The notes under the pieces are model-generated. The model did no database searches and was not told the origin of the DNA. It saw only the letters and a list, made by a program, of their open reading frames with translations. Made by a program: the position numbers and the translations under genes. From contig CAYQVO010000045.1 in NCBI GenBank assembly GCA_964421085.1, positions 1 to 29,533 on the forward strand: a DNA stretch of 29,533 nt, given 5' to 3'. The DNA is from CAYQVO01 sp964421085 (GTDB lineage Bacteria > Bdellovibrionota_C > UBA2361 > CAYQVO01). The first letter of the stretch is position 1, and each line of letters opens with the position of its first letter. Shown piece by piece: positions 7,311 to 15,955 of the stretch.

Positions 7311-8942
7311 TCAGCTCACGACTTCCAATTGCGGCCGGCTGCGTTCGCTGCCGGCCTCTGATTTTGGAATCATATACACCACTTCATCCAGCATCCCGCC
7401 CCACGCGGTTTGTTCCATCTTTTCTTTAAAAACCACGCCGCCCAGGCTCTCGGGGATCTTCCGGCTCGCAATATTCCTGCGGTCGACAGGATAAATCAGA
7501 TACTCCCACCGGAGATTTTCTTCGGCCCACTTCACCACTGCCGTAACCGCTTCGCGGCCGTAATGATGACCGTGAGCGGATTTTTTGACCCAGATGCCGA
7601 GTTCGGGATGCACAACGTCTTCACGCTCATGCAGTCCGCAGCAGCCGAGGAACTCGCCTGATTTTTTGTCGAGGATCACCATTGTAAGATCTCTTCCTTC
7701 ATGGAGCCTCTCCTGGCAGAGCCGCACGAACGCTTCCGTCTCTGAAATCTTTTCCGCGGGCTTCGGCATCATATATACGGCGATTTCACGCGTGAATTCC
7801 GTAAATATCTCTTTCGTGAACCTTGCGGACACCGGCTCAATCCGAAGGCGTTCAGATTCAATAACAACCCGTTCCAGATGAAGCGGGGAGTTCTTCTTTC
7901 CGATAAGCCGGCACGCCCCTCCAGGGAGGGGGGCTTTATCCTGAACTACATTGAGAACCGCGCCGATGAAAGGGATGTTGAAGGAGTGCCGCAGGTTGAC
8001 CTGTACGGGCGTATAGAAGACTCCTTCTGCGGATTTGCCGCTCAGTTTAACGGCATCCTTTTCCGTACAGAGGATCGGCAGTTCCGGATGTTCCTTTCTG
8101 ACCTTTGCGACTTTCGAAGCAAACCCCGGATCATGATCAGGAAAAGCGTAAGAGGCCTTTAGACGGTAACCACGCCCCGAAAAGGACTCGAAGAAGCCTT
8201 GAGGATTTGCAAGGGAGCAGCATGCGACCGCGTCGCCTGGCGGAAGGACTGAACCGTTTTCAATGGAACGGGCGGGTTCAAGTGAATAGCTGCTGAAGAA
8301 CAAGGGCCTGCCGTTCCCAAGTGCGTTCCACAGTCTGTGGTCGACATACGGCTGAACATCCAGTATGCGTCTGAAGGAGAGCACTATTATATCTGCCCTG
8401 AGCATCCCGTTCTCGCGGGACTCCCGGAAAGGACCGGCAGGAAGAACTTTGCCTTCCAGAAACGTGTCAATGGCATCTTTTGAAACTGCATTAACGCAGA
8501 GGATGTCGGCATCTCGGGCAAGACGGCGATGCTGATATCCGTCATCCAGAACAATAATGTCTCCAAGTGCATGCTTGTCAATGAAGCGCGCCCCCGCGGT
8601 CTTATTGTGCGATATGACGACAACGAGACCCGTCCGCCGGTACATGAGAAGAGCCTCGTCTCCCACACTCTCGAAAGTATCGGTGGTGTCGACAATATGA
8701 GGTCCTTTGAGTCTGCCCTTGTATCCCTTTGCAAGAAGAACCGGCCTGTATCCGAGCTTGAGAAGTTCTTCAGCGATGAACATCGAAAGCGGCGTTTTTC
8801 CCGTGCCGCCGCATGTGATGTTCCCGACGCTAATCACGGGAATGGAGACCCTGTATGAGGGAAGAACCTTCATGTCGTAGAGGGCGTTCCTCACTGTTCC
8901 CACAGCGGAGAAAACGCGGGACAGGGCTTCTTTGATCATCAT
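7311..8942 (-). CDS. lpxK: Tetraacyldisaccharide 4'-kinase LpxK fused to a GNAT acetyltransferase domain
   Basis: LpxK phosphorylates the 4'-position of the lipid A precursor disaccharide at the inner membrane. Residues 1-335 are a recognisable LpxK: the P-loop lies in VGNITCGGTGKTP (39-51), followed by VLDDGYQHRR (131-140), GPFRE (170-174) and the C-terminal block CTEKDAVKL (292-300). After a short linker, residues 355-525 form a GNAT N-acetyltransferase of the RimJ/RimL kind: ERLRIEPVSA opening, ELGIWVKKSAHGHHYGREAV as the acetyl-CoA region (447-466), and a late RNIASRKIPESLGG segment. The reading frame is continuous, and total length is 543 against about 330 for LpxK alone. The gene overlaps waaA by 4 bp, with an AGGAG site just before two tandem ATG codons (8942 and 8939). 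The acetyl acceptor is unknown. Confidence 0.92.
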   Translation of the reverse strand: MMIKEALSRVFSAVGTVRNALYDMKVLPSYRVSIPVISVGNITCGGTGKTPLSMFIAEELLKLGYRPVLLAKGYKGRLKGPHIVDTTDTFESVGDEALLMYRRTGLVVVISHNKTAGARFIDKHALGDIIVLDDGYQHRRLARDADILCVNAVSKDAIDTFLEGKVLPAGPFRESRENGMLRADIIVLSFRRILDVQPYVDHRLWNALGNGRPLFFSSYSLEPARSIENGSVLPPGDAVACCSLANPQGFFESFSGRGYRLKASYAFPDHDPGFASKVAKVRKEHPELPILCTEKDAVKLSGKSAEGVFYTPVQVNLRHSFNIPFIGAVLNVVQDKAPLPGGACRLIGKKNSPLHLERVVIESERLRIEPVSARFTKEIFTEFTREIAVYMMPKPAEKISETEAFVRLCQERLHEGRDLTMVILDKKSGEFLGCCGLHEREDVVHPELGIWVKKSAHGHHYGREAVTAVVKWAEENLRWEYLIYPVDRRNIASRKIPESLGGVVFKEKMEQTAWGGMLDEVVYMIPKSEAGSERSRPQLEVVS

Positions 8943-10198
8943 CGCTCCTGTCCAAACAGACGATCATAAACCCTTTCAACCGTTCCCTGATGTGCCTCCC
9001 AGATGCTCTTTCCGCGCGCGCCCGCTGCTTTCAGCGCCTCGGGGTCCGAAAGCATCTTCCCGGCGATATGCTCGACATCTCTCTCTGTTTCTACTGAATA
9101 GAGCGCTTCGTTCATCAGCATGGATTCACATACCTCCTCGACATTTCCTGTGTGAGGTCCCATCATGACGGGTGTTCCGTAGGCTGATGCCTCGAGCGGG
9201 TTATGACCCCCGATATCAACAAGCGAGGCGCCGATGAACGCAAGCCTGGCGATAGAATAGCACTTCTCGAGCATTCCAAAAGTATCGAGAAGCAGGAAAG
9301 GCTTTTCCCGGTCCTGAGCCTGCCACGACTCTTTCTCGGACCATCTTCTGAACGGCAAGTCGTAAGCCTTGAGGCGATCCGCAAAAAAATCGAATTTCTC
9401 CTGATGTCTTGGCGCCACAATTACATTGAAGCGCGCTCCCTGGCTGTGCAGGGATGCAAGCGCCGGAAATATTACATCTTCTTCGGACGGTCGGAGACTG
9501 CCGGCGACAAAGATCGGCGAGACATCGCTGAACAGTGCCGTCTGCAGCTCTCTTTTCTCTTCCTCTGATTTCACTGAAGGAGAAGAGTCATACTTCGTGT
9601 TGCCTGCAGCTTCGACCTTTTCTTCCGGCGCCCCGACATCGAGGAACCGGGAAGCTGAGATTGAGTCCGAGCAAAGAATAAGGGCGAGCTTCGAAAGAAG
9701 CGGTTCGAAGAAAAAACGAAAGCGTCTGTACCTGGGGAATGAATACTTCGACATTCTCGCGTTGACCATCCGGGCAGGAACTCCCTTCCGGGCAAGGATG
9801 GAAATGACGGAAGGCCAAAGTTCGGTCTCTGCGATCACCAGCTGGCGGATGTCGAGTCCCTTGAGCGCACGGTTTATCCAGAAGGGACTGTCGAACGGCA
9901 GAAGGGCGGATGCATCGGCAAACTGAGCTCCTGCATCGAGGCCAGTGACTGAAGTGGCTGTGAGAAGAAGTTTTTCATCAGGCCTTTCCGCTTTCCGTTT
10001 TTTCATCAGCGGAAGGAGACCCCGGACCTCTCCCATGGACGCTCCATGGAACCATGTATACGCGCCGTCGGGGACTTTCCACGTTCCAAACCGTTCCAGG
10101 ATTCTCGATCTGCCCCGTTTCGAAGAGAGGAGTTTCGGAAGAAACAGAAAAGGCGCGACAAGTCCGGCGCCGCTGTAGAACTTGTCAGGAATAGACAT
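8939..10198 (-). CDS. waaA: 3-deoxy-D-manno-octulosonic acid (Kdo) transferase, GT30
   Basis: WaaA (KdtA) adds Kdo from CMP-Kdo to lipid IVA on the cytoplasmic face of the inner membrane. The 419-residue length is normal. Diagnostic segments are WFHGASMGEVRG (49-60, with the catalytic Glu of the GE pair), VIAETELWPS (121-130), and GGHNPLEASAYGTPVMMGPH (330-349), the CMP-binding side of the GT-B fold. The N-terminal hydrophobic stretch (about residues 9-21) is the usual membrane contact. The ATG at 10198 is preceded by an AGAGG site and overlaps the upstream acyltransferase by 14 bp; its own stop overlaps lpxK. Whether it adds one or two Kdo units cannot be told from sequence. Confidence 0.95.
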   Translation of the reverse strand: MSIPDKFYSGAGLVAPFLFLPKLLSSKRGRSRILERFGTWKVPDGAYTWFHGASMGEVRGLLPLMKKRKAERPDEKLLLTATSVTGLDAGAQFADASALLPFDSPFWINRALKGLDIRQLVIAETELWPSVISILARKGVPARMVNARMSKYSFPRYRRFRFFFEPLLSKLALILCSDSISASRFLDVGAPEEKVEAAGNTKYDSSPSVKSEEEKRELQTALFSDVSPIFVAGSLRPSEEDVIFPALASLHSQGARFNVIVAPRHQEKFDFFADRLKAYDLPFRRWSEKESWQAQDREKPFLLLDTFGMLEKCYSIARLAFIGASLVDIGGHNPLEASAYGTPVMMGPHTGNVEEVCESMLMNEALYSVETERDVEHIAGKMLSDPEALKAAGARGKSIWEAHQGTVERVYDRLFGQER

Positions 10199-10847
10199 GG
10201 GACTCGGCCTCTTCGAGCGTTTCCATCATGCTCTCCTTAAGCGTTGCTTTCCATGATTCAAGCGCCGCGTCATCAAGCCCCTTCGGAACTGAAACAGGTT
10301 TTCCGACGACAATTACGCCCTTTGCGAATGGTTTAGGAATCACCATCCTGTCCCAGCTGTTAAGGCGCCAGAAGCGGTTGTAGGCGGCGGCGATGGGATA
10401 TACAGGAACGCCGCTTTCTTCCGCAATCCTGATAGTACCGGCCTTTATTTCATATGCAGGGCCGCGCGGCCCGTCCGGCATTATCGCCACATCGTCTCCG
10501 TCGCTCAGTTCGCGAAGGAGCCCAAGCGCTCCAGTAGCGCCGCCGCGGGTGGAAGAGCCTGCAACCGTTCGATGCCCAAGCCTGTTCAAAACCGCTCCAA
10601 TAAGCTGTCCATCGAAATGCCTGCTTACGAGGATATGCATGCCGCGGGGATTTCCTTCAGGGAAAGCTCGCCTGTATGCAAATGGAGCAAAGAGAACTAT
10701 TGAGTGCCAGAGCGCGAATATGTGCTGTTTATCTCCGCCCCCGATGAAATCATTCCTGTCCCATCTGATTGTCCGGTGAAGGAGCGAGAGAACGACGTAT
10801 CCAAAGAGGCCAAGCAGATATAACTGAACGCGTTTCGATAATGTCAT
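10185..10847 (-). CDS. DUF374-type lysophospholipid/lipid A acyltransferase
   Basis: A 220-residue member of the DUF374 branch of the LPLAT superfamily. Visible blocks are FALWHSIVL (44-52), LVSRHFDGQLI (73-83), the glycine-rich GSSTRGGATGA (97-107) and IMPDGPRGP (122-130). The classical H-x4-D acyltransferase motif is replaced by the SRHxDG version usual in this branch. A hydrophobic N-terminal segment (8-23) suggests membrane association. Its place between msbA and waaA, with overlaps on both sides, suggests a late acylation of lipid A in place of LpxL/LpxM (inference). The acyl donor is not known. Confidence 0.87.
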   Translation of the reverse strand: MTLSKRVQLYLLGLFGYVVLSLLHRTIRWDRNDFIGGGDKQHIFALWHSIVLFAPFAYRRAFPEGNPRGMHILVSRHFDGQLIGAVLNRLGHRTVAGSSTRGGATGALGLLRELSDGDDVAIMPDGPRGPAYEIKAGTIRIAEESGVPVYPIAAAYNRFWRLNSWDRMVIPKPFAKGVIVVGKPVSVPKGLDDAALESWKATLKESMMETLEEAESHVYS

Positions 10848-12619
10848 AAATTAGTCTCCGCAGCTGAGCGTTCTTCCGACTCCGGAGAACTGAACTGCAG
10901 GGCATAAAGCCGGGAGAACTCACCTGCTTCGCGGAGGAGTTCGTCATGGGCGCCGCGCTCGATTATCCTCCCGTTTCTCATGACGATGATGATATCGGCG
11001 TTGCGGATTGTGGAAAGCCTGTGAGCGATGACGATAGTGGTGCGGCCCTGTTCCAGACGGTGGAGAGCGGACTGAACCTCCCGTTCAGACTTATTGTCGA
11101 GAGAAGCCGTGGCCTCATCGAGGATAAGTATCGGAGCATCCTTCAGAAGGGCCCGTGCAATTGCGATTCTCTGCCGTTCTCCTCCTGACAGCGCGAGACC
11201 TGCTTCGCCGACATTCGTATCGAATCCGCGCGGGAGCTGCATGATGAAGTCAAAGGCAAAAGCGGCTTTTGCCGCCGACTCAACCTCGTCGAAAGTCGCG
11301 TCCGGCCTGCCATACGCGATGTTGTTGTAGATGCTGTCGTTGAAAAGAAAGGTGTGCTGCCCGACAAGGGCTATACGGGATCTCAGATCCTCAAGTTTCA
11401 GATGCCGGACGTTTATGCCGCCGAGCAGAAGTTCACCCTTATCCGGATCGATGAACCTTGGAACGAGATCGATAAGCGTGCTTTTTCCCGCGCCTGAGAA
11501 ACCTACCAGAGCCGTCTTCCTGCCTTCTTCGATTACTATTGAAATATCTTCGAGGGCGGGCTGCTCGGCCCCGGGGTATGTGAACGTTACATCCCTGAAT
11601 TCAAGCGCATTGGAATCAGGCAGCGGCAGAGGATCGGAAGGATCCTGTATGGACGGTTTTTCATCGAGAATTTCAAAGATTCTCTCCGCTCCAGCCATTC
11701 CCTGCTGAATGGTCGTGTGAACTTTGCTGAGCCGCTTGAACGGGTCGTAAAGCAGAAAAACTGAGATAAGAAAGGCTATAAAATCACCCTGAGTTCTTGT
11801 CCCGTGAATTACCGAGGTGCCGCCGTAAATGAGAACACCAGAGATTGCGAGGCTCGCAAGCACTTCGTTGATTGGACCCGAAAGAGCGCGGGCTTTCTCC
11901 GACTTGATGAAAGTTCTGTTGAGCCGCTCGTTTTCGCCCTGAAATCTATCCTCTTCGTATCGCTCTCTGCAGAAGATTTTCACGACGCGGTTTCCCACCA
12001 CTGTTTCCTGCAGCATGCTGCTGAGCGTCCCCACTGCGTCCTGCCCTATTCGTCCAAGCTTGCGCATCTTCTTTCCAAGTCGCATGACGGGCAGAATCCC
12101 GACCGGGAAAAAGAGAATCGCGATCAGAGCGAGGATGGGGTCGAGATAAAGGGCGGCCACAATCAGCGCGGCAATACGAATCGTGTCGCGAATCACTGCA
12201 GCGACGGAGTCTGTCAGAATGGTACGGACGAGGACAACATCGCTTGTTATTCTGGAAAGGAGATCGGCAGGAGAGATATTCAGGAAGTACGACGGCGGAA
12301 GCTGAAGCAGCACTTTGTTCAGCTCGGTCCGCATGTCGCGCACAATGTTGTGCCCGACTTTCCCCATCAGATACTGCTGGGCAAAATCGCACAATGCTCT
12401 TGTCAACGCGAAAGCAATCAATATGACAGGAAGCAGGTAGAGGTATGTCCTGTTCTGCTCCGAGAAGATCCTGTCGAGCGTGTATTTGACGAGGAACGGC
12501 ACACCGCCATCCGAAGCGCCGAAGATGACCATTGCCGCCAGAGCGACGATGAATGTCGATCTGTAGGGTCGCAGGAATGAAAGCACCCGCCTGTAGATTC
12601 TCAGATTGCCAAGGTCCAT
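10844..12619 (-). CDS. msbA: MsbA-type lipid A export ABC transporter (half transporter)
   Basis: A 591-residue fused membrane and ATPase subunit that would flip lipid A-core to the periplasmic leaflet as a homodimer. The transmembrane part (about 20-315) has six hydrophobic stretches. The nucleotide-binding domain shows Walker A GFSGAGKST (373-381), Q-loop VGQHTFLF (419-426), signature LSGGERQR (477-484), Walker B ILILDE (497-502) and the H-loop His533 in IAHRLST. Assignment to lipid A over other exporters rests on the directly coupled downstream genes (acyltransferase, waaA, lpxK). The ATG at 12619 has no strong ribosome binding site. It is the promoter-proximal gene of this operon and diverges from the AsmA-like gene across 104 bp. 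Confidence 0.92.
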   Translation of the reverse strand: MDLGNLRIYRRVLSFLRPYRSTFIVALAAMVIFGASDGGVPFLVKYTLDRIFSEQNRTYLYLLPVILIAFALTRALCDFAQQYLMGKVGHNIVRDMRTELNKVLLQLPPSYFLNISPADLLSRITSDVVLVRTILTDSVAAVIRDTIRIAALIVAALYLDPILALIAILFFPVGILPVMRLGKKMRKLGRIGQDAVGTLSSMLQETVVGNRVVKIFCRERYEEDRFQGENERLNRTFIKSEKARALSGPINEVLASLAISGVLIYGGTSVIHGTRTQGDFIAFLISVFLLYDPFKRLSKVHTTIQQGMAGAERIFEILDEKPSIQDPSDPLPLPDSNALEFRDVTFTYPGAEQPALEDISIVIEEGRKTALVGFSGAGKSTLIDLVPRFIDPDKGELLLGGINVRHLKLEDLRSRIALVGQHTFLFNDSIYNNIAYGRPDATFDEVESAAKAAFAFDFIMQLPRGFDTNVGEAGLALSGGERQRIAIARALLKDAPILILDEATASLDNKSEREVQSALHRLEQGRTTIVIAHRLSTIRNADIIIVMRNGRIIERGAHDELLREAGEFSRLYALQFSSPESEERSAAETNL

Positions 12620-12723
12620 TTCAGGCAGAGGGTATACTATTTTGCCGGGAAATTACAGTAGCGCCGCGGCCCTTGTCGTCTCCGCCGCGTCCCGTTAGGA
12701 TCAGCTCCCGGGGGATTGGAAGA

Positions 12724-14401
12724 ATGAAAAAGAAAAGAGGCATACTCCTTTTGATAATCACAATTATCGTTCTCATCGCGGTTCTGGCCGGCGTCGCGTT
12801 CTTCAACGCGAACTCGCTCATCGCTCTTGTAAAAGGGCGGCTCGAGTCTCTCGCTTCAGGCGCACTTGGGATCAAAGTCGAATTCGGCGAAATGAAGGTG
12901 AGGCTTTTACCCGGCACGCACTTCGAGATCAAAGCTTTGAAAGTCGGAGAGGGCGGGGACGCCGCATTAAAAAGTCTGGAGCTTCACACAAGGCTGCTCC
13001 CTCTTCTGAAAAAGCGGATAGAGATCGACAGGCTCGTCATCGACAGTCCCTCTCTTGCTTTCGTGAAGAATGAAGAAGGGGTCTCTCTTAAGGGTCTGCC
13101 GAAGAAGAAGCGGCATGGAGGCGCCGCGAGCCGGTCCGGGCAGCCCGGGGCGGGTGAAAAGACTCCTGATAAAGAAGAAGGAAAGAGCATGTTCCTCGCG
13201 CTCAAGGCAGTGGAGGTGAGGGACGCGCGTGTCGCGTATATAGATGAGCCGGCAGGGACAACGTTTGTGTTCAGCGATGGAAGAATAAGCGCCCGCATGG
13301 ACTTGTCGGGCGACGAACTCAAAATCCCGGAAGTGACGGCGTCGGCTGATTTCCAGGACAAATTTCCTGTCGATGTTTCCTGCCGGGATNNNNNNNNNNG
13401 ATATGATCTACAATCTTGCATCCGGCCGTTATTCAGGAAACGGCGCAGTAACACTGGCAGACTTCGAGGCTGAACTGAAAGCTTACAGTCTCTCCTCGGT
13501 AAACGGCAGGATTGAGTTCGATGCGAATGACCAGAGACAGTCCGTGAAAACGAAAGGTCTGAAAGCTCTGCTCAACAAGGCGCCTCTGACTCTGGATGCA
13601 GATGCCGAAATCACGGATGGCAGAGCCCAGGTCGGGAATGTGATTCTTCAGATGTTTACAGGGCGGGCGGAACTCGCGGGAAATATCCTTTTCGCGGAGC
13701 CCCGGCCCTTTCAATATTCGCTGGATACGAAAAACCTGAACGTCGGGCAGCTTCTTGCGATGTTTGCGCCGCAGGCGAGCCTTTACGGAACGATCAAAGA
13801 CTTCAACTTCGACGGGAAAGGCGAGGCGGCAGGAGATGTAAAAAATAACATATCCGGCGCCGGGACTTTCGAAGTGGTGAACGGCGGACTCAGGGATGTG
13901 AACATACTTGGTGCGGTGCTCGCCGCAGTCAACAACCTTCCCATTATGCAGGGGTCTCTGCTTTCCAATCTGCCGCCGGAACAGCAGAGAGCCGCGAACT
14001 CGCCCGATACCGCCTTCTCGGTTCTTCGAGCCGATGTGACGGCCGGAGGCGGGTGGCTGCAGATCAGAAACGGCCGGCTTCAGAGCGATCTTTTCAGACT
14101 TATTGCCGACGGAAGAATCTCATTTGATGCGGACCTTGATTTGCGGGCATCCATCATTATCAGCCCTGAGCTTTCGAAGAATCTTGCGCAGCGTGTGAAG
14201 CAGATCGAGAAGGTTCTTGCGCCTGACCAGACGCTCACCATTCCTCTCAAGATCAACGGCAGGGGGAAAAAGGTCGTGGTGATTCCGGATGTGGAAGGAC
14301 TGGCGAGGCTTGGCGCGGAAAAAGCGTTGAAGGAGCAGGCAGGGAAACTGCTGGATAAGGCTCTCGGTAAGAAAGGGCTCGGAAAGCTCTTCGATTTTTA
14401 G
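12724..14401 (+). CDS. AsmA-family envelope protein, interrupted by an assembly gap
   Basis: AsmA-like proteins are large inner-membrane-anchored periplasmic proteins linked to lipid transport and outer-membrane homeostasis. The N-terminal part (222 codons before the gap) has a membrane anchor at residues 5-27 (ILLLIITIIVLIAVLAGVAF) and the AsmA opening pattern, with blocks such as VEFGEMKVRLLPG and RIEIDRLVIDSPSL. The part after the gap (333 codons) has the repetitive beta-strand character of the family and the C-terminal AsmA block around LQSDLFRLIADGRISFDADL. Both halves are coding and of one family, but ten Ns at 13390-13399 put them in different frames. The simplest view is one intact gene with a placeholder gap. 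The ATG at 12724 has GGGGGA and GGAAG upstream. Pairing with divergent msbA suits an envelope role. Confidence 0.85.
13390..13399. other. Assembly gap (ten Ns)
   Basis: A run of exactly ten Ns inside the AsmA-like gene. The reading frame before it (ending with GAT at 13387-13389) and after it (resuming with GAT at 13400-13402) differ by one base, as expected if ten is a placeholder and the true length is a multiple of three. Confidence 0.97.
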
Positions 14402-14403
14402 GA

Positions 14404-14652
14404 TCACAGTCCTTGAATTGCCTTCCTCGCTGCGTTCCCGTCAAACAGCACGAGTGGCGGGAATCCAGGGACTTTAGAGACACCGCGAACTTCAGTCGGC
14501 GCGACGGGGCGAAGATTGCGAAGCACACCGATAAATTTTTCAGGAGTAATCTGGTTCACGGAAATAGGGGCCCTGGCTGAAAATAATTGACCCAGGCTGG
14601 GGGTTGCTTCTGGGGCTTGAGCTGCTGGTTGTTGCGTGGTAACGAGGGACAT
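14404..14652 (-). CDS. Small hypothetical protein (82 residues)
   Basis: I do not recognise a family. The N-terminal third is rich in Gln, Ala and Pro and looks disordered; the rest (ITPEKFIGVLRNLRPVAPTE onward) could form a short helix and strands. There is no signal peptide or membrane helix. The ATG at 14652 has a GAGG sequence ten bases upstream, and a 13-bp inverted repeat sits 22 bp before the start. The frame ends two bases after the AsmA-like stop codon, converging tail to tail, and it fills an otherwise empty interval, which supports it being real. It could still be a chance frame. Confidence 0.45.
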   Translation of the reverse strand: MSLVTTQQPAAQAPEATPSLGQLFSARAPISVNQITPEKFIGVLRNLRPVAPTEVRGVSKVPGFPPLVLFDGNAARKAIQGL

Positions 14653-14673
14653 TTTTGTAAAACCTCAAAAAAC

Positions 14674-14686
14674 TCCCATCATGGGA
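14674..14686. promoter_or_regulatory. Palindrome upstream of the 82-residue ORF
   Basis: TCCCATCATGGGA is a perfect inverted repeat (TCCCAT, one-base centre, ATGGGA). It lies 22-34 bp upstream of the minus-strand start codon at 14652 and could be an operator or short RNA hairpin. No regulator is assigned. Confidence 0.35.
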
Positions 14687-14715
14687 ATGAACGGAATTCC
14701 TTACTGTTTGTTATG

Positions 14716-14744
14716 GTGAATTAAGCAAAAGCGTTGCATACTAT
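14716..14744 (+). promoter_or_regulatory. Candidate promoter for the bamD-gsp transcription unit
   Basis: The 14653-14808 interval is markedly AT-rich compared with its surroundings. On the plus strand TACTAT (14739-14744, 5 of 6 to the -10 consensus) is preceded at 17 bp by GTGAAT (14716-14721, weak -35). Transcription would begin about 60 nt before the GTG start at 14809. The only longer-range alternative is read-through from the AsmA-like gene. Confidence 0.35.
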
Positions 14745-14808
14745 TTACACATTTCAATTTAAAACGTAATTTCAAGACCTTGCAAATCTTTTTTGGAGTG
14801 TCCAGCCT

Positions 14809-15909
14809 GTGACCAGAGCAAAATACCACGCAGCCCTGGGAGTGCCCCTTGCGGTTTTGTTTTCTTCCGCACTCCTTTTATCCGGATGCTCGAGTTCAAA
14901 GCCCGAAGGCGAGCCGACGGAAATATCGGAGCAGAATAAAGACGGCGGCGTTTCACTCGACAGTCCTGAAATCGTTCTCCTTCAGCAGGCGCAGAGGAGT
15001 TACCAGTCGGGGATGTACTCAATAGCGCGGGAGAATTTCGAGGCTCTGCGCACAGGATACCCGATAGGCGCTTATGCAGAGTACGCTGAGATTAAAATAG
15101 CGGACTGCCGCTTCGCGGAAGGAGAATACGATACCGCGGCGCAGGGGTTCGAGGACTTCGTGAAAAATCACCCTGTTTCGCAGGCTGTTCCTTATGCGCT
15201 CTATATGTCGGGAAGAAGTCACCAGCTTGCAAACCGCGGGGTTGGAAGGGATCCGCTCTCGCTTGAAAAAGCCGCAAAGTCATATGAGCGCCTTGTCAGA
15301 GAGTACCCAAAGTCTTTCTATACAATCGCCGCCGCTGAATATCAGAAAGAGGTGATGGAAAAAATCGCGGAGCACGAAGAGGAGATCATCGCCTTTTACC
15401 AGAAGAGAGACAAGGAAGGGGCAGCCGCCGCAAGGAAGAGTGCTTACGCTTCTGTTCTGAGCCCGAGAGTAGAAGAGGCGAGGAAAGCAGCGGAAGAGGA
15501 AAGCGGTGAAAAAAATGAACAGACGCCGGCGGCAGATACCCTTGCGCAGCCGGCACCGCCGGTCCCCACAATCGCTCCCGCACCAGCCGTCGAGGCTTCT
15601 GCCGGGCTTCAGATTCAGGATGTGCAGTGCGAGAGTCCCGCTGCCGGTAAACCGGGAGTTTTCGTTCACCTGAACAGGCAGATTCCCCCCGACTTCGAGA
15701 AGGAGCATGGTGCCCTGCAGCCGGTTGATGGAAAGATAATCTTCAAAATTCCCGGTGCTTCCGGGCCCGAAATGAACAAGGTGTGCCCCGGAACCGGCGA
15801 ACTGATATTGAAGCATGATGGAACTGTCGAGCTGAAGACTGACAAGACTGCCCGGCTCATTTCGCTTAGGGCTCCTGACAGGATCCTGATCCTTCTCGAC
15901 AGAGACTGA
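14809..15909 (+). CDS. BamD-like outer-membrane lipoprotein with extra C-terminal domain
   Basis: BamD is a tetratricopeptide lipoprotein of the outer-membrane beta-barrel assembly machine. The product has a lipoprotein signal peptide with lipobox LSGC (lipidated Cys27). Residues 52-220 show tetratricopeptide-like helices and BamD signature blocks: YMSGRSHQL (132-140), GRDPLSLEKAAKSYERLV (146-163) and the following YPKS (166-169). The final BamD repeats seem shortened. A Pro/Ala-rich linker (237-265) then leads to a beta-rich domain of about 100 residues (266-366), unlike standard BamD, which I do not recognise; AMIN-like or other periplasmic binding modules are possible. The GTG start at 14809 has GGAG ten bases upstream. 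gspC begins 46 bp downstream on the same strand, so it may work with the secretin as a pilotin-like or assembly factor (inference). Confidence 0.8.
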   Translation: MTRAKYHAALGVPLAVLFSSALLLSGCSSSKPEGEPTEISEQNKDGGVSLDSPEIVLLQQAQRSYQSGMYSIARENFEALRTGYPIGAYAEYAEIKIADCRFAEGEYDTAAQGFEDFVKNHPVSQAVPYALYMSGRSHQLANRGVGRDPLSLEKAAKSYERLVREYPKSFYTIAAAEYQKEVMEKIAEHEEEIIAFYQKRDKEGAAAARKSAYASVLSPRVEEARKAAEEESGEKNEQTPAADTLAQPAPPVPTIAPAPAVEASAGLQIQDVQCESPAAGKPGVFVHLNRQIPPDFEKEHGALQPVDGKIIFKIPGASGPEMNKVCPGTGELILKHDGTVELKTDKTARLISLRAPDRILILLDRD

Positions 15910-15955
15910 GTGCCCCCTGTCGGACTCCGGCAAATTGAATTACACTGGCCAACAG

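Noticed and set aside
11804..12580. 258-codon open frame on the plus strand opposite msbA
   Set aside because: It lies wholly antisense to a clear ABC transporter gene; the product is low in hydrophobic core patterning, rich in His/Cys/Arg, and has no recognisable domain.
15280..15933. 217-codon open frame on the minus strand opposite the BamD-like gene
   Set aside because: Fully antisense to a lipoprotein gene with clear lipobox and repeats; no independent support.
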